DNA from: Thiobacillus sp. | Lineage (GTDB): Bacteria > Pseudomonadota > Gammaproteobacteria > Burkholderiales > Thiobacillaceae | Assembly: GCA_024235835.1 (NCBI GenBank) | Contig: JACKLQ010000001.1 | Location: 186,001 to 250,000, forward strand | Length of the DNA stretch: 64,000 nucleotides | Reading direction: 5' to 3' | In this document: piece by piece, positions 1 through 9,347 of the stretch | Layout of the letters: the number at the start of each line of letters is the position of its first letter | Position numbering within the stretch: position 1 is the stretch's first letter | Translations under genes and position numbers: made by a program | The notes under the pieces: generated by a model | Databases searched by the model: none | Told to the model about the DNA's origin: nothing | The model's input: the letters and a program-made list of their open reading frames with translations, nothing else

Positions 1-1
1 C

Positions 2-109
2 CAGCACCTGGTGCACGGCAAGCCCGCCCAAGAGGTCATCGACGAACTGGAAGGCCTTTTCCGGCGTCACTACGAAGAGCATTTGATGGCCCGGGACGTC
101 GCCCCGTAG
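2..109 (+). CDS. C-terminal end of an unidentified protein (5' end outside the window)
   Basis: The second reading frame is open from the window edge to a TAG at 107-109 and gives the last 35 residues of a protein. The tail is charged and helical-looking, with alternating E/L and R/H residues, and I do not recognise a family from it. It lies 124 bases upstream of the ubiG start on the same strand, so it could belong to the same transcription unit. Only the C-terminus is visible, so no function can be given. Confidence 0.5.
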   Translation, partial: QHLVHGKPAQEVIDELEGLFRRHYEEHLMARDVAP

Positions 110-233
110 GAAGGAAATGACGGACAATGATGGGGCTGATTTCTGGGCGCCCTCTGTCCGTGCATCGCCAAGCCAGCCCCCTGGGGGGCAATCAAGCAAG
201 GGGCGGCCCATCGTTTTCTATAGAGGTAGAGAT

Positions 234-932
234 ATGACCAATGCCGACCAGGCCGAACTGGACAAGTTCAGCCAACTCGCCCACCGCTGGTGGGACCCCA
301 ACTCCGAATTCAAGCCCCTGCATGAAATCAACCCCCTGCGCCTGGATTGGGTGGACGGCCTGTGCGGCGGCGTGGCCGGCAAGCGCGTGGTGGACGTGGG
401 CTGCGGCGGTGGCATCCTGGCCGAGAGCATGGCCATGAAGGGTGCTGCGGTCACCGGCATCGACCTCTCCGAGAAGGCCCTCAAGGTGGCCAGGCTGCAC
501 CAGTTGGAGACCGGCGCCCAGGTGGACTACCGCCACATCGCCGCCGAGGCCCTGGCCGAAGAGCAGCCCGAAGCCTTCGACGTGGTGACCTGCATGGAGA
601 TGCTGGAGCACGTGCCGGACCCCGTCTCCATCCTGGCCGCCTGCCGCGCCATGGTGAAGCCCGGCGGCTGGGTCTTCCTCTCCACCCTGAACCGCAACCC
701 CAAGAGCTACCTGTTCGCCATCGTCGGAGCGGAATACGTGCTCAACATGCTGCCCAAGGGCACCCATGACTGGGCAAAGTTCATCAAGCCCCACGAACTG
801 GCTTCATTCGCCCGGCAGTCAGGCCTGGAGCCGGTGGAACTCATGGGCATGACCTACAACCCCTTCAGCAAGGTCTATCGGCTGGAGCGGGACACTGACG
901 TGAACTACCTGCTGGCCTGCCGGCGTGGTTGA
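234..932 (+). CDS. ubiG: Ubiquinone biosynthesis O-methyltransferase UbiG
   Basis: UbiG carries out both SAM-dependent O-methylations of ubiquinone synthesis (the early catechol intermediate and the final demethylubiquinone step). The 232-residue product has the family length. The N-terminus contains FSQLAHRWWDP, the SAM-binding motif I is VVDVGCGGG (residues 52-60), and MEMLEHVPD follows as the typical motif-II/III region. An open frame runs upstream to 117, but the ATG at 234 has an AGAGG ribosome site seven bases before it and gives the normal N-terminus; the extra 39 residues look non-coding. The stop overlaps the GTG start of gph by eight bases, so the two genes are translationally coupled, as in many Betaproteobacteria. 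Confidence 0.95.
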   Translation: MTNADQAELDKFSQLAHRWWDPNSEFKPLHEINPLRLDWVDGLCGGVAGKRVVDVGCGGGILAESMAMKGAAVTGIDLSEKALKVARLHQLETGAQVDYRHIAAEALAEEQPEAFDVVTCMEMLEHVPDPVSILAACRAMVKPGGWVFLSTLNRNPKSYLFAIVGAEYVLNMLPKGTHDWAKFIKPHELASFARQSGLEPVELMGMTYNPFSKVYRLERDTDVNYLLACRRG

Positions 933-1647
933 CGGCGGCGCTGTCCGCGCCGTCCTCTTCGACCTGGACGGCACCCTGGTGGATACCGCACCGGACCTTA
1001 TCCACACCCTCAACGAGATGCGCCGCCGCCGGGGCCTGGCGAACATGGACCACGCCCCCCTGCGGGCCCAGGCTTCCCACGGCACCCAGGGCCTCCTGCG
1101 CCTGGGCTTCGGCATCGGCCACGACCACCCGGAGTTCCAGGACCTGCGCGCCGAGTTCCTGGATATCTATATCGAACATCTCACGGCGCGTTCCGACCTG
1201 TTCCCAGGGATGGAAGAGGTGCTGGACGGCCTGGAAGCGCGCGGCATCTCCTGGGCCGTGGTGACCAACAAGCCCGCCTTCCTCACCGAGCCGCTACTAC
1301 GCGGCTTGGGCCTCTTGGAACGGGCTGCCAGTGTGGTGTCCGGCGACACCTGCGCCCACCCCAAGCCCCACCCGGAGCCTGTCCTGCATGCCTGCCGCCG
1401 CATGGGCGCCTCCCCTGGCCGTTGTTTGTACGTGGGCGACGCCGCCCGGGACGTGGAAGCCGCCACCGCCGCAGGCATGCCCACCCTGGTGGCCCTCTAT
1501 GGCTACCTGGGCGGGGACGACCATCCCGAGACCTGGGGTGCGGCCGGCTTCATCCAGTCGCCCCTGGGCCTCATGGACTGGCTGGATGGCTCCCCAGATA
1601 AATTATTTGCTGGGGGATTGAACCAATTGCCGGTAGCATCCATCTGA
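925..1647 (+). CDS. gph: Phosphoglycolate phosphatase (HAD superfamily)
   Basis: This enzyme removes phosphate from 2-phosphoglycolate, a by-product of DNA end repair and of oxygenase reactions. The 240-residue protein shows the HAD signature FDLDGTLVDT (catalytic D13 and D15), motif II VVTNKP, and motif III/IV YVGDAARDVEAA. The start is GTG at 925, inside the end of ubiG; no better start exists because the catalytic motif begins only 12 residues in. The last residues read into sequence just before ssrA and may be slightly longer than usual. Some HAD relatives are hard to separate by sequence, but the ubiG-gph arrangement supports this name. Confidence 0.92.
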   Translation: MVDGGAVRAVLFDLDGTLVDTAPDLIHTLNEMRRRRGLANMDHAPLRAQASHGTQGLLRLGFGIGHDHPEFQDLRAEFLDIYIEHLTARSDLFPGMEEVLDGLEARGISWAVVTNKPAFLTEPLLRGLGLLERAASVVSGDTCAHPKPHPEPVLHACRRMGASPGRCLYVGDAARDVEAATAAGMPTLVALYGYLGGDDHPETWGAAGFIQSPLGLMDWLDGSPDKLFAGGLNQLPVASI

Positions 1648-1661
1648 GCTTTACCTCATTT

Positions 1662-2022
1662 GGGGCCGACCTGGCTTCGACGTGGGTTGCAAAGCAGTGA
1701 AGGGCATACCGAGGACCAGTCACCTCGTAAATCCATCTGGAAATCTATAGTCGCCAACGACGAAACTTACGCTCTGGCCGCTTGACGGCCGGACTCCTCA
1801 CCGGCAGGCCCGTGGGCCGGGCTGGGCAACCAGCTGAGGAGTCATTTACACGGGATCGCGCTGATTCGGGTCACTTGATTCAGCGTTAAATTAAGGTGAC
1901 TCGCCTAGACCCAGCCTGTTCGGCCGGCGGGGTCCGGGTTAAAACCAAATGACCGGACTAAGTATGTAGATCTTGCTGTAGAGGACTTGCGGACGCGGGT
2001 TCGATTCCCGCCGGCTCCACCA
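1662..2022 (+). ncRNA. ssrA: Transfer-messenger RNA (tmRNA)
   Basis: The 361-nt gene begins GGGGCCGACCTGG and ends with a tRNA-like T arm, GGTTCGATTCC, and an encoded CCA. Its acceptor stem pairs 1662-1668 with 2012-2018 (one G-U pair). The resume codon is GCC at 1753; the tag reading frame 1753-1785 encodes ANDETYALAA followed by TGA. tmRNA rescues ribosomes stalled on broken mRNAs and marks the product for proteolysis. The gene is of the normal one-piece type. Its 3' end is repeated at 19127-19146, which marks it as the integration site of a genomic island. Confidence 0.97.
1996..2015 (+). repeat. Attachment-site direct repeat, left copy (inside ssrA 3' end)
   Basis: The 20 bases of the T arm and 3' acceptor strand of tmRNA at 1996-2015 recur exactly at 19127-19146 in the same orientation. 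The match extends to 24 of 25 bases from 1991. Integrating elements commonly use the 3' end of ssrA as attB and leave such a copy at the far end. ssrA stays intact because the element carried the replacement 3' end. Confidence 0.8.
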
Positions 2023-2031
2023 ATATATAAA

Positions 2032-2060
2032 GGTCAACCGTTCTCGGTTGGCCTTTTTTC
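2032..2060 (+). terminator. Rho-independent terminator after ssrA
   Basis: A nine-base stem GGTCAACCG/CGGTTGGCC with loop TTCT is followed by six T. It ends the ssrA transcript and lies on the island side of the attachment repeat. The sequence from here to about 2323 shows no gene I can support. Confidence 0.9.
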
Positions 2061-2323
2061 TTGCGCGCTCGCGCGTGTTTGCGGGGACTCCTGCGGATTC
2101 CTGCGGACTTCCTTCCCTGGTCGTCTTGGCCACCTCGGGCCGCATTCCGCTCTCTCCGCGCCGTTTTTCTCTCCGGCCTCGCTCCCCTTTGAGGCACCGA
2201 AGTCCGCAAAGGCCGTCTGCGGCTCCCATGAATATCAACAGGTTACATGCTGACCGTTCAAGCGGTTGGATGACGGCATCGCCCAGCCGGAGGAAACAGC
2301 TTGCCCTTACGCATTTCGAAGGA

Positions 2324-2893
2324 TCACCACTTCCCCTCGCTGACCCGGGTCGAATCTGTACCGAGTTGGACGACCTTTGTCGGTTTTACCGCCTCGTTCT
2401 CCTTCAGCGGCTGCTCGCCAAGCTTCACGCCTTTGGCGGCAACGCTGTCCATTCCGGCAAGCTTCTGCGCACCGGCCAACGCGCTGATCTTGTCGTCGTA
2501 GTACTCGAACCACGGTAGCCCGGCCTTCGTATAATCGGAAGCTGTGGGCGCCTCCCCAGGCACGGCCTTCCCGGTCGCGGCCTCCCATTGCGCACTATTG
2601 AGGATGTGAATAAAGCATCGGCTGGACAGGCTCAGGTCCCAGGCATCGTAGCCGTACTCATCTTCATAGATCTCTTGGCGCATCAGCCCCCCGGGCGCAA
2701 GGCCCATTGATGCTGATTCACAGGGTTCGGCAAGGCTGTAGCAGATGTTGTCTTCGAACACGCGAGCGCGCTCCTTGAGCATTGCTTCATAGCGATCCCG
2801 CTTCATCGGGTACACGATGATCTGGATCCCACCGTGCTCTGCTGCCCCTGAGATCTGCTCCTCGGCCGTGTAGCCGCACCCAAGTGGCATCGC
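2324..2893 (-). CDS. Hypothetical protein, probably cut at its 5' end by IS21
   Basis: The frame encodes about 188 residues and remains open, without a start of its own, up to the IS21 end at 2901, where the element supplies a stop. The protein is hydrophilic, rich in E/K/Y and without membrane segments. Features include a YPMKRDRYEAM stretch and several acidic aromatic clusters (EDEYGYDAW). I do not recognise the family. The codon usage is less GC-biased than that of ubiG or gph, in line with acquired DNA. The gene may start at the ATG at 2890, but the proximity of the IS21 end makes loss of an N-terminal part more likely. Confidence 0.5.
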   Translation of the reverse strand, partial: AMPLGCGYTAEEQISGAAEHGGIQIIVYPMKRDRYEAMLKERARVFEDNICYSLAEPCESASMGLAPGGLMRQEIYEDEYGYDAWDLSLSSRCFIHILNSAQWEAATGKAVPGEAPTASDYTKAGLPWFEYYDDKISALAGAQKLAGMDSVAAKGVKLGEQPLKENEAVKPTKVVQLGTDSTRVSEGKW

Positions 2894-3014
2894 GACGAAT
2901 TGTTAATCAGCGTGCAAATCTGACCAGGCAACCGGGGTAAACAGCGTGCAAATTTGACCACCCTGGTTGAGTCAAGATGCCGCCCTTTTGGCGGAGCAAC
3001 CTGGAGTGATCAGC

Positions 3015-4580
3015 ATGGAGAGTTTGTTGAAGCTGCGGCGAAAAGCCCTGGTCAAGGGGGAACCGATCAGCCGCATCGCCCGCGACCTGAACCTGTCGCG
3101 CAATACCGTCAAGAAGTACCTCAAGGCCGAGATGGAGCCGGTCTACCAGAGAAGTCACCAACCCTGCCCCAAGCTGGGCAAGTACCGTCAGCAACTGGAG
3201 ACCTGGCTGGAACAGGACGGCCAACGCCCCAAGGGGCAACGGCGCACTGCCCGGCGGCTGTACGAAGATCTTCAGCGGGAGGGCTATGCCGGCGCCTACG
3301 ACAGCGTGCAGCGCTTCGTGAAGCACTGGAAGGGCAAAGCCCCCACCCCCGCCTGCGACGCCTATGTGCCCCTGAGCTTCCCCCCCGGGCGAGACCTGCC
3401 AGTTCGACTGGAGTCATGAGCAGGTGGAACTGGGCGGCGTGGTGCAGACCGTCAAGCTCGCCCACTTCCGCCTGGCCCACAGCCGCCAGACGTTCCTGGC
3501 GGCCTACCCCCGGGAAACCCAGGAGATGGTCTTTGACGCCCACAACCGGGCCTTCGCCTTCTTCGGAGGCGTACCCGAGCGGATGGTCTACGACAACCCC
3601 AAGACCATCGTCCAGGCCATCCACACCGGTAAGGCGCGCCAGTTCAACCGCCGCTTCCTGGCCCTGGCCAACCACTACCTGTTTGAGCCCGTGGCCTGTA
3701 CTCCCGCTTCAGGTTGGGGCGAGGCAGGGTTTCGCAAAGCATGCTTTGCGCTGCCGCAGCCGGCCCGGTATGCAGACCGGGCCGTGGGGCGCGGAGCGAG
3801 GGGCAAGTGGAGAACCAGGTGGGCAACGTCCGGGAATGGCTGTTCACCCCCCGACCATCCTTTGCTGACTTCAGCGCACTCAACGCCTGGCTGGAAGTCC
3901 GCTGCCGGGAATTGGCCAAGCGTCCCCACCCCGAGCAGAAGGACCGCCCCATCGCCGAGGTGTTCACCGAGGAACAGGCCCGGCTGCGCCCCATCGCCGC
4001 CCCCTTCGACGGCTACTTCGAGCAACCCTGCCGGGTGTCCAGCACCTGCCTGGTGAGCTACGACCGCAACCGCTACAGCGTCCCGGCGGAGTTTGCCGGC
4101 CAACGGGTGTCCCTGCGCGCCTGGGCGGATCGAATCGGGGTGGTGGCCGAAGGCCGTCTCATCGCCGAGCATGTCCGCAACTTCGGGCGGGAACGGTTGA
4201 TCCTCGACCCCTGGCATTACCTGCCGGTGCTGGAACGCAAACCTGGGGCCCTGCGCCATGGCGCCCCCTTCCAGGGTTGGAAGCTGCCCGCGCCCATCTT
4301 CGCGGTGAAGGAACGCCTGCTGAAACAGCCCCAGGGCGACCGGGCCTTCGTGGAGGTGCTCTTGGCCCTGCGGGAACACGGCTCCGAGATCCTGACCGTG
4401 GCCTGTGATCTGGCCCTGGAACACCGTACCGTCACGGCGCCGGTCATTCTCAACCACGTGGCCCGCCTGGTGGCGCCGCCGCCGCCCCTCTCCACTGTGG
4501 TGACCGCCCTGATGCTCAAGGAAGCCCCCGCAGCCAACTGTGCCCGCTACGATGCCCTGCGCGGGAGGTCTCCATGCTGA
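3015..4580 (+). pseudogene. istA: IS21 transposase IstA, broken by two frame disruptions
   Basis: IstA is the DDE transposase of IS21 elements. The ATG at 3015 follows GGAG by eight bases and starts MESLLKLRRKAL; the helix-turn-helix region (ISRIARDLNLSRNTVKKYL) is intact. The gene is broken twice. First, a run of seven C ending at 3386 has one base more than the equivalent place in copy 2, shifting the frame. Second, an 83-nt palindromic insert at 3718-3800, also present in copy 2, shifts the frame again between CTPASGW and GQVENQVGNVRE. The C-terminal part then stays open to 4580 and overlaps istB by seven bases. A functional full-length transposase cannot be made without frameshifting. Confidence 0.85.
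3718..3800 (+). repeat. Small palindromic insertion (REP/MITE-like) inside istA, copy 1
   Basis: This 83-nt block lies within a conserved stretch of istA and is not explained by the transposase family. It contains a perfect 18-bp palindrome CGCAAAGCATGCTTTGCG (3733-3750) and a hairpin GGCCCGGT/ACCGGGCC (3762-3783). The same block is at 17091-17173 in the other IS21 copy. It does not occur elsewhere in the window as far as I can see. Confidence 0.75.
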
Positions 4581-5308
4581 CCGAGTCCATCCAGTCCCTG
4601 AAGGCCATGCACCTCTATGGCATGGCCACCGCACTGGCGGAACTGGAGGCCGAGCGGTCCCGCATCCCCCCCAGTCCGGAGGTCTGGCTCAAACGCCTGA
4701 TCGAGGCCGAGCAGGTGGATCGCCAGACCCGTTCCCTGCGTTATCAGTTGCGGGTGGCCAAGTTCCCCATGCACCGGGACTTCGCTACCTTCAATTGGCA
4801 GGAGTCCAGCCTCGACCAGGCCCAGGTTCAGCAACTGGCCACCGGGGCGTTCATGGCAGCGGCCCATAACCTGATCCTGGTGGGCGGGACCGGCACCGGC
4901 AAGACCCATGTGGCCATCGCCCTGGGGGTGGCGGCCATCCATGCCGGCAAGCGGGTGCGCTTCTTCAATGCGGTGGACCTGGTGAACCAGTTGGAGCGGG
5001 AGAAGGCCCAGGGCCGGGCGGGCGCCCTGGCCCGGCATCTTGCCCAGATGGATGCCGTGATTCTGGATGAACTGGGATATCTGCCGTTCCCGGCAGCGGG
5101 TGGGGCTTTGCTGTTCCACCTCATCAGCCAGCTCTATGAACGCACCAGCCTGATCGTCACCACCAACCTGGCCTTCGCGGAATGGGTCCAGGTCTTCGGG
5201 GACGCGAAGATGACCACCGCGCTCCTGGACAGGCTCACCCACCACTGCGACATCCTCGAAACCGGTAACGATTCCTTCCGTTTCAAGCACCGCAATCAGC
5301 CACGCTGA
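4574..5308 (+). CDS. istB: IS21 transposition helper ATPase IstB, copy 1
   Basis: IstB is an AAA+ ATPase related to DnaC that assembles with IstA and target DNA. The 244-residue protein has Walker A GGTGTGKTH (about residues 98-106), Walker B DAVILDELGYLPF and the sensor segment LIVTTNLAFAEW. The ATG at 4574 overlaps the end of istA and follows a GGGAGG site. The protein is identical to copy 2 at 15583-16317. It is full length and looks intact, so it could act in trans for another IS21 element. Confidence 0.93.
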   Translation: MLTESIQSLKAMHLYGMATALAELEAERSRIPPSPEVWLKRLIEAEQVDRQTRSLRYQLRVAKFPMHRDFATFNWQESSLDQAQVQQLATGAFMAAAHNLILVGGTGTGKTHVAIALGVAAIHAGKRVRFFNAVDLVNQLEREKAQGRAGALARHLAQMDAVILDELGYLPFPAAGGALLFHLISQLYERTSLIVTTNLAFAEWVQVFGDAKMTTALLDRLTHHCDILETGNDSFRFKHRNQPR

Positions 5309-5361
5309 CCCTGGTCAAAATTCAACGCTGACAGGTGGTCAATATTGCGCGCTGATTGACA

Positions 5362-7626
5362 CTGCTGATGGCCTGGTGCTACTTCCACAAGCTCTACGAG
5401 CCGGATTCGACCCTGGCGCGCAATTTCCTGCTGATTGCGCCCAACATCATCGTGCTGGATCGGCTGCGCGCCGATTTCGACGGCCTACGCATCTTCTTCA
5501 ACGACCCCGTGCTGCCGGACAACGGCCACGCCGGGCGCAACTGGTGCGACGATTTCCAGATCGCCCTGCACATCCAGGACGACGTGCGCGTCGTGCGTCC
5601 CACCGGCAACCTGTTCCTGACCAACATCCACCGCGTCTACCTCGGCGAGATCACCGAACCCTCCCTGGAAGATGACGACCTGCGCGACTACTTCCTCGCC
5701 CCCTTCGGCGCCAGGCCGGTGGGCAAGACCACCGACAGCCAGACCGACCTGGGTGAGATCGTCCGGGAGATCGACGAACTCGCCGTGTTCAACGACGAGG
5801 CGCACCACATCCACGACCCGAAGATGGCCTGGTTCAAGAACATCCAGGACATCCACCACAAGCTGTTACAAAAGGATTTGCGACTGGCCATCCAGATCGA
5901 CGTCACCGCCACGCCGCGCCACAACAACGGCGCCATCTTCGTACAGACGGTGAGCGACTATCCGCTGGTCGAAGCCATTGCCCAGAACGTGGTTAAGCAT
6001 CCCGTGCTTCCAGACGCCGCCAGCCGGGCCAAGCTCACCGAGCACCAAAGCCCCATCATCACCGAGAAATACGCCGACTACCTGCAACTCGGCATCGAGG
6101 AATGGCGCAAGAGTTACGCCGAGCACGAAAAACTGGGCAAGAAGGCCGTGCTCTTTGTAATGGTGGACGACACCCGGAACTGCGACATCGTCGGCGAGTA
6201 CCTGCAAAAGCAATGCCCCGAGTTGCAAAACGGCGTGTTGGTCATCCACACCAAGGCCAACGGTGACATCTCCGAGGCGGCCAGCAGCAAGAACAAGGAA
6301 GAACTGGAATTGCTGCGCAAGCAATCCAACGAGATCGACACCTGGAAGTCGCCCTACAAGGCCATCGTCTCCGTGCTGATGCTGAAAGAGGGCTGGGACG
6401 TGAAGAACGTCACCGTCATCGTCGGCCTGCGCGCTTATGCGGCCCAGAGCAACATCCTGCCCGAGCAGACCCTGGGGCGGGGCCTGCGCCGCATGTATTT
6501 CGGCAGCGAGCAGCGGGAAACTGTGTCGGTCATGGGCACCCCGGCCTTCATGGACTTCGTCGAATCCATCCAGAGCGAAGGCGTCACCTTCGAGCGCGTG
6601 CCCATGGGCGGCGCGGGCGGGCGGGAGCGCCAGGACTCCCTGGTGGTCGAGGTGGACACCGAAGCGCCGGACAAGGACATCGATGCCCTGGACATCGCCC
6701 TGCCGCGCCTCACCCGTCGCTTCAACCGCGAATTCAAGGATCTGGGCGAGCTGGACCCCGCCGCCTTCGGCAACCCCAAATTGCCGGTCAAACCCTTCAC
6801 CCCGGAAGAAACCCGCGAGATCGTCTTCAAAACCATGCTCGAAGCCGAGGTGGATCACACCATCCAGCTCGACGCCGGCGGCCCGGCCGACTACCGCTCC
6901 GTGGTCGCCTTCTTCGCCCGTCAATTGCTCAAGGATTTGCGTCTGGTGGGCGGCTACGACCTGCTCTATCCCAAGGTCCGGGCCTTCATCCGCGACCACC
7001 TGTTTGCCGCCCCGGTCGATCTGGAAGACCCGGTAACCTTACGCAACCTCTCCGAGCCGGAAGTCGGCAAGCTGCTGTTCGACCACTTCCGTGCCGCCAT
7101 CAATGCCCTGACCCTGCACGACAGCGGTGGCTCCCGCATCGAGGGCCATATCCGGCTGCGCGACACCCGGCCCTTCCGCACCGAGCCGCGCGGTTTTCTC
7201 CAAGCCAAGCGCTCGGTGTTCAACCGCATCGTTGGCGAGGTCGGCGCCGACCGTCTCGAATTGGCCTTCGCCGCTTTCCTCGACAGCGCGCCGGACGTGC
7301 AAGCCTTCGGCAAGAACTACATGGCCGTAGGCTTCCGGGTGGACTACGTGAGGGCCGACGGCGACCTCTCCACCTACACCCCCGATTTCATCGTTCGTAC
7401 CAGCGACGGCCAAGTCTGGATCGTCGAGACCAAGGGCCGTGAGGAACTGGACATCCCACAAAAGATGGCCCGTCTTAAACAGTGGTGCGCCGACGCGACG
7501 GCGGCGAGCAAGGACCAGGACGGCACGGCCTACGGCTTTGTTTATGTCGATCAGGATGGCTTCGAGAAGCACCCGCCCAAGACCTTCGCCGGGCTGCTGG
7601 CCGCTTTCCGGGAATATCAGTCATGA
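5362..7626 (+). pseudogene. Res subunit of a Type III-like restriction enzyme, N-terminus lost
   Basis: The frame from the IS21 border encodes the body of a superfamily-2 helicase/endonuclease. Motif II is FNDEAHH (residues 147-150 of the open frame), motif III DVTATPR, and motif VI QTLGRGLRRM. The C-terminus has a PD-(D/E)XK nuclease site, YTPDFIVR followed by WIVETKG. The expected Walker A lysine and the Q-tip region should precede LLMAWCYFHKLYE, but that segment is missing because the IS21 end lies there. The remnant is about 755 residues long, so perhaps 100-150 residues were lost. ATP binding and cleavage should be dead. The stop overlaps the next start as ATGA, showing an operon with the AlbA_2 gene. 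Confidence 0.85.
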
Positions 7627-9347
7627 CCCGGCCCGACCCCCTGGACGACCTGCTTCGCCGCCTGCTGGTGGAATGGGAAAGCGAGTGCGTCGAATTCAAG
7701 GACGCCAACGACAACTTCCCCACCTCCGACATCGGCAAATACTTCTCCGCCATGAGCAACGAAGCCAATCTGCGCCAACGCGATGCCGGCTGGCTGGTGT
7801 TCGGCGTCCACAACAAGACGCGCCAGGTGATTGGCACCGACTACCGCAAGGCGCGTGAACGGCTGCACGGCCTCAAGCACCAGATTACCCAGAACACCGA
7901 CCCCACCATCACCTTCCGCGAAATCCACGAACTTGAAACCGCCCAGGGCCGAGTCATCCTGTTTGAAATCCCCCCCGCGCCGCGCGGCATTCCTATTGCC
8001 TGGAATGGCCATTACTACGCGCGGGACGGCGAAAGCCTCGGCTCCCTCGGGCTTGCCAAGCTGGACGAGATTCGCGCCCAGGGATTGGATGACGACTGGT
8101 CGGCCGTTCTCTGTCCGGAGGCCACGCTGGACGATCTCGACCCTGAAGCCCTTGCCAGGGCGCGGGAAATCTTCATTGCCCGGCATGGTGAGCGCATTCC
8201 GGCGGAAACCATCCGTGCCTGGAGTGACGCCGAATTTCTCGACCGGGCCAGGCTGACCATCAAGGGCAAGATCGCCCGCGCCACCCTGCTGCTGCTCGGG
8301 CGGCCTCAAGCCACGCCGTTGCTCTCGCCCTACGTGGCCGAACTGTCCTGGAAGCTGGAAGGCCCGGAGCTGGCCTACGAGCACTTCCACCCCCCGTTTC
8401 TGCTGGAGACCAGCCGTCTGTTCCAGCGCATCCGCAACCTGCGCCTGTCCTTCCTGCCGCCGGGCCAGCTCATTCCCATCGACGTACCGAAGTACGACCA
8501 ACGCATCGTCCTCGAAGCCCTGCACAACTGCATTGCCCACCAGGATTACCGGCAATGCGAGCGCGTATTGGTGATCGAACGCCAGGGCGAACTGGAATTC
8601 CAGAACGCCGGCGAGTTTTTCGACGGCGCGCCGCGGGATTACATCCTCGGCAACCGCACGCCCCGGCGTTACCGCAACCGGTTTCTGGCCGAAGCCATGG
8701 CGCAACTGCGCATGATCGACACCATGGGCTTCGGCATCCGCGAAGTCATGTTCCGTGGCCAGGCGCGGCGCTACCTGCCGTTGCCCGACTATGACCTCAC
8801 CGAACCCGGCCACGTCGTCATGCGTCTGGCGGGGCGCTTCATCGACGAGAACTACAGCCGCGCCCTGCTGACCCATGGCGAGTTCACCCTGGGCGACATC
8901 CTCGCCCTGGATCAGGTGCAAAAGGGCATCGTGCCCGACGAGGCCGTACTCAAGGGACTGCGCAAGCGCCAACTCGTGGAAGGCCGCAAACCCGCCATCC
9001 ACATTTCCGCCAGCGTCGCCCGCACCGTCGGCCGCGAAGCCGACTACATCCTCACGCGCCGTCAGGACGACGCCCATTACCAGCACCTGATCCTGGATTA
9101 CCTGAAACAGTATGGAGAGGCGAGCAAGGACAAGTTGCGTCAAATGCTGGCCAACAAGTGGCCCGAGGTCTTCACCGACGAGCAAAAGGAAAACAAGCTG
9201 CACAATCTGCTCAGCGCCCTCAAGCGCGGCGGCCGGATCATGCGGGTTGGCGGCAAGAGCAATGCCCGTTGGCGTCTCGCCTCTGTTAACGACGAGTCGA
9301 AACCCATCGCCAACCCGGATAATCAACCACCAAACGACGATATGTGA
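7623..9347 (+). CDS. AlbA_2 (Schlafen-like) domain protein with ATPase and winged-helix parts
   Basis: The 574-residue protein starts at an ATG overlapping the res stop. Residues of about 15-130 fit the AlbA_2 domain (ECVEFKDAN at the start; a conserved G-x-Y-Y-x-R-D-G-E near its end, seen as NGHYYARDGES). The middle contains EALHNCIAHQDY and NAGEFF, which match the N and G boxes of HATPase_c_4 domains in RecG-like regulators. The C-terminal third looks like winged helices. Proteins of this class are often called transcriptional regulators or RecG-like helicases, and many lie in restriction loci. Its position between res and mod suggests a role in the same system. It is the only large gene of the locus that looks undamaged. 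Confidence 0.8.
   Translation: MTRPDPLDDLLRRLLVEWESECVEFKDANDNFPTSDIGKYFSAMSNEANLRQRDAGWLVFGVHNKTRQVIGTDYRKARERLHGLKHQITQNTDPTITFREIHELETAQGRVILFEIPPAPRGIPIAWNGHYYARDGESLGSLGLAKLDEIRAQGLDDDWSAVLCPEATLDDLDPEALARAREIFIARHGERIPAETIRAWSDAEFLDRARLTIKGKIARATLLLLGRPQATPLLSPYVAELSWKLEGPELAYEHFHPPFLLETSRLFQRIRNLRLSFLPPGQLIPIDVPKYDQRIVLEALHNCIAHQDYRQCERVLVIERQGELEFQNAGEFFDGAPRDYILGNRTPRRYRNRFLAEAMAQLRMIDTMGFGIREVMFRGQARRYLPLPDYDLTEPGHVVMRLAGRFIDENYSRALLTHGEFTLGDILALDQVQKGIVPDEAVLKGLRKRQLVEGRKPAIHISASVARTVGREADYILTRRQDDAHYQHLILDYLKQYGEASKDKLRQMLANKWPEVFTDEQKENKLHNLLSALKRGGRIMRVGGKSNARWRLASVNDESKPIANPDNQPPNDDM

Larger units (their letters stand above)
2901..5361 (+). mobile_element. IS21-family insertion sequence, copy 1
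   Basis: The element begins TGTTAATCAGCGTGC and ends GCGCGCTGATTGACA, and carries istA and istB. Both ends hold two spaced copies of a motif of the form TCAGCG-N-GCAA-N-TTGACCA, which is the multiple terminal repeat layout of IS21 elements where IstA binds. A nearly identical copy lies inverted at 15530-17989; comparing the two fixes the borders because the flanks differ immediately outside. The sequences at the two ends (GACGAAT and CTGCTGA) show no target duplication. It interrupts a minus-strand gene on the left and removed the N-terminus of res on the right. Confidence 0.9.

Noticed and set aside
117..233. A longer UbiG start at 117
   Set aside because: The extra 39 residues do not fit the family and the ATG at 234 has a good ribosome site.
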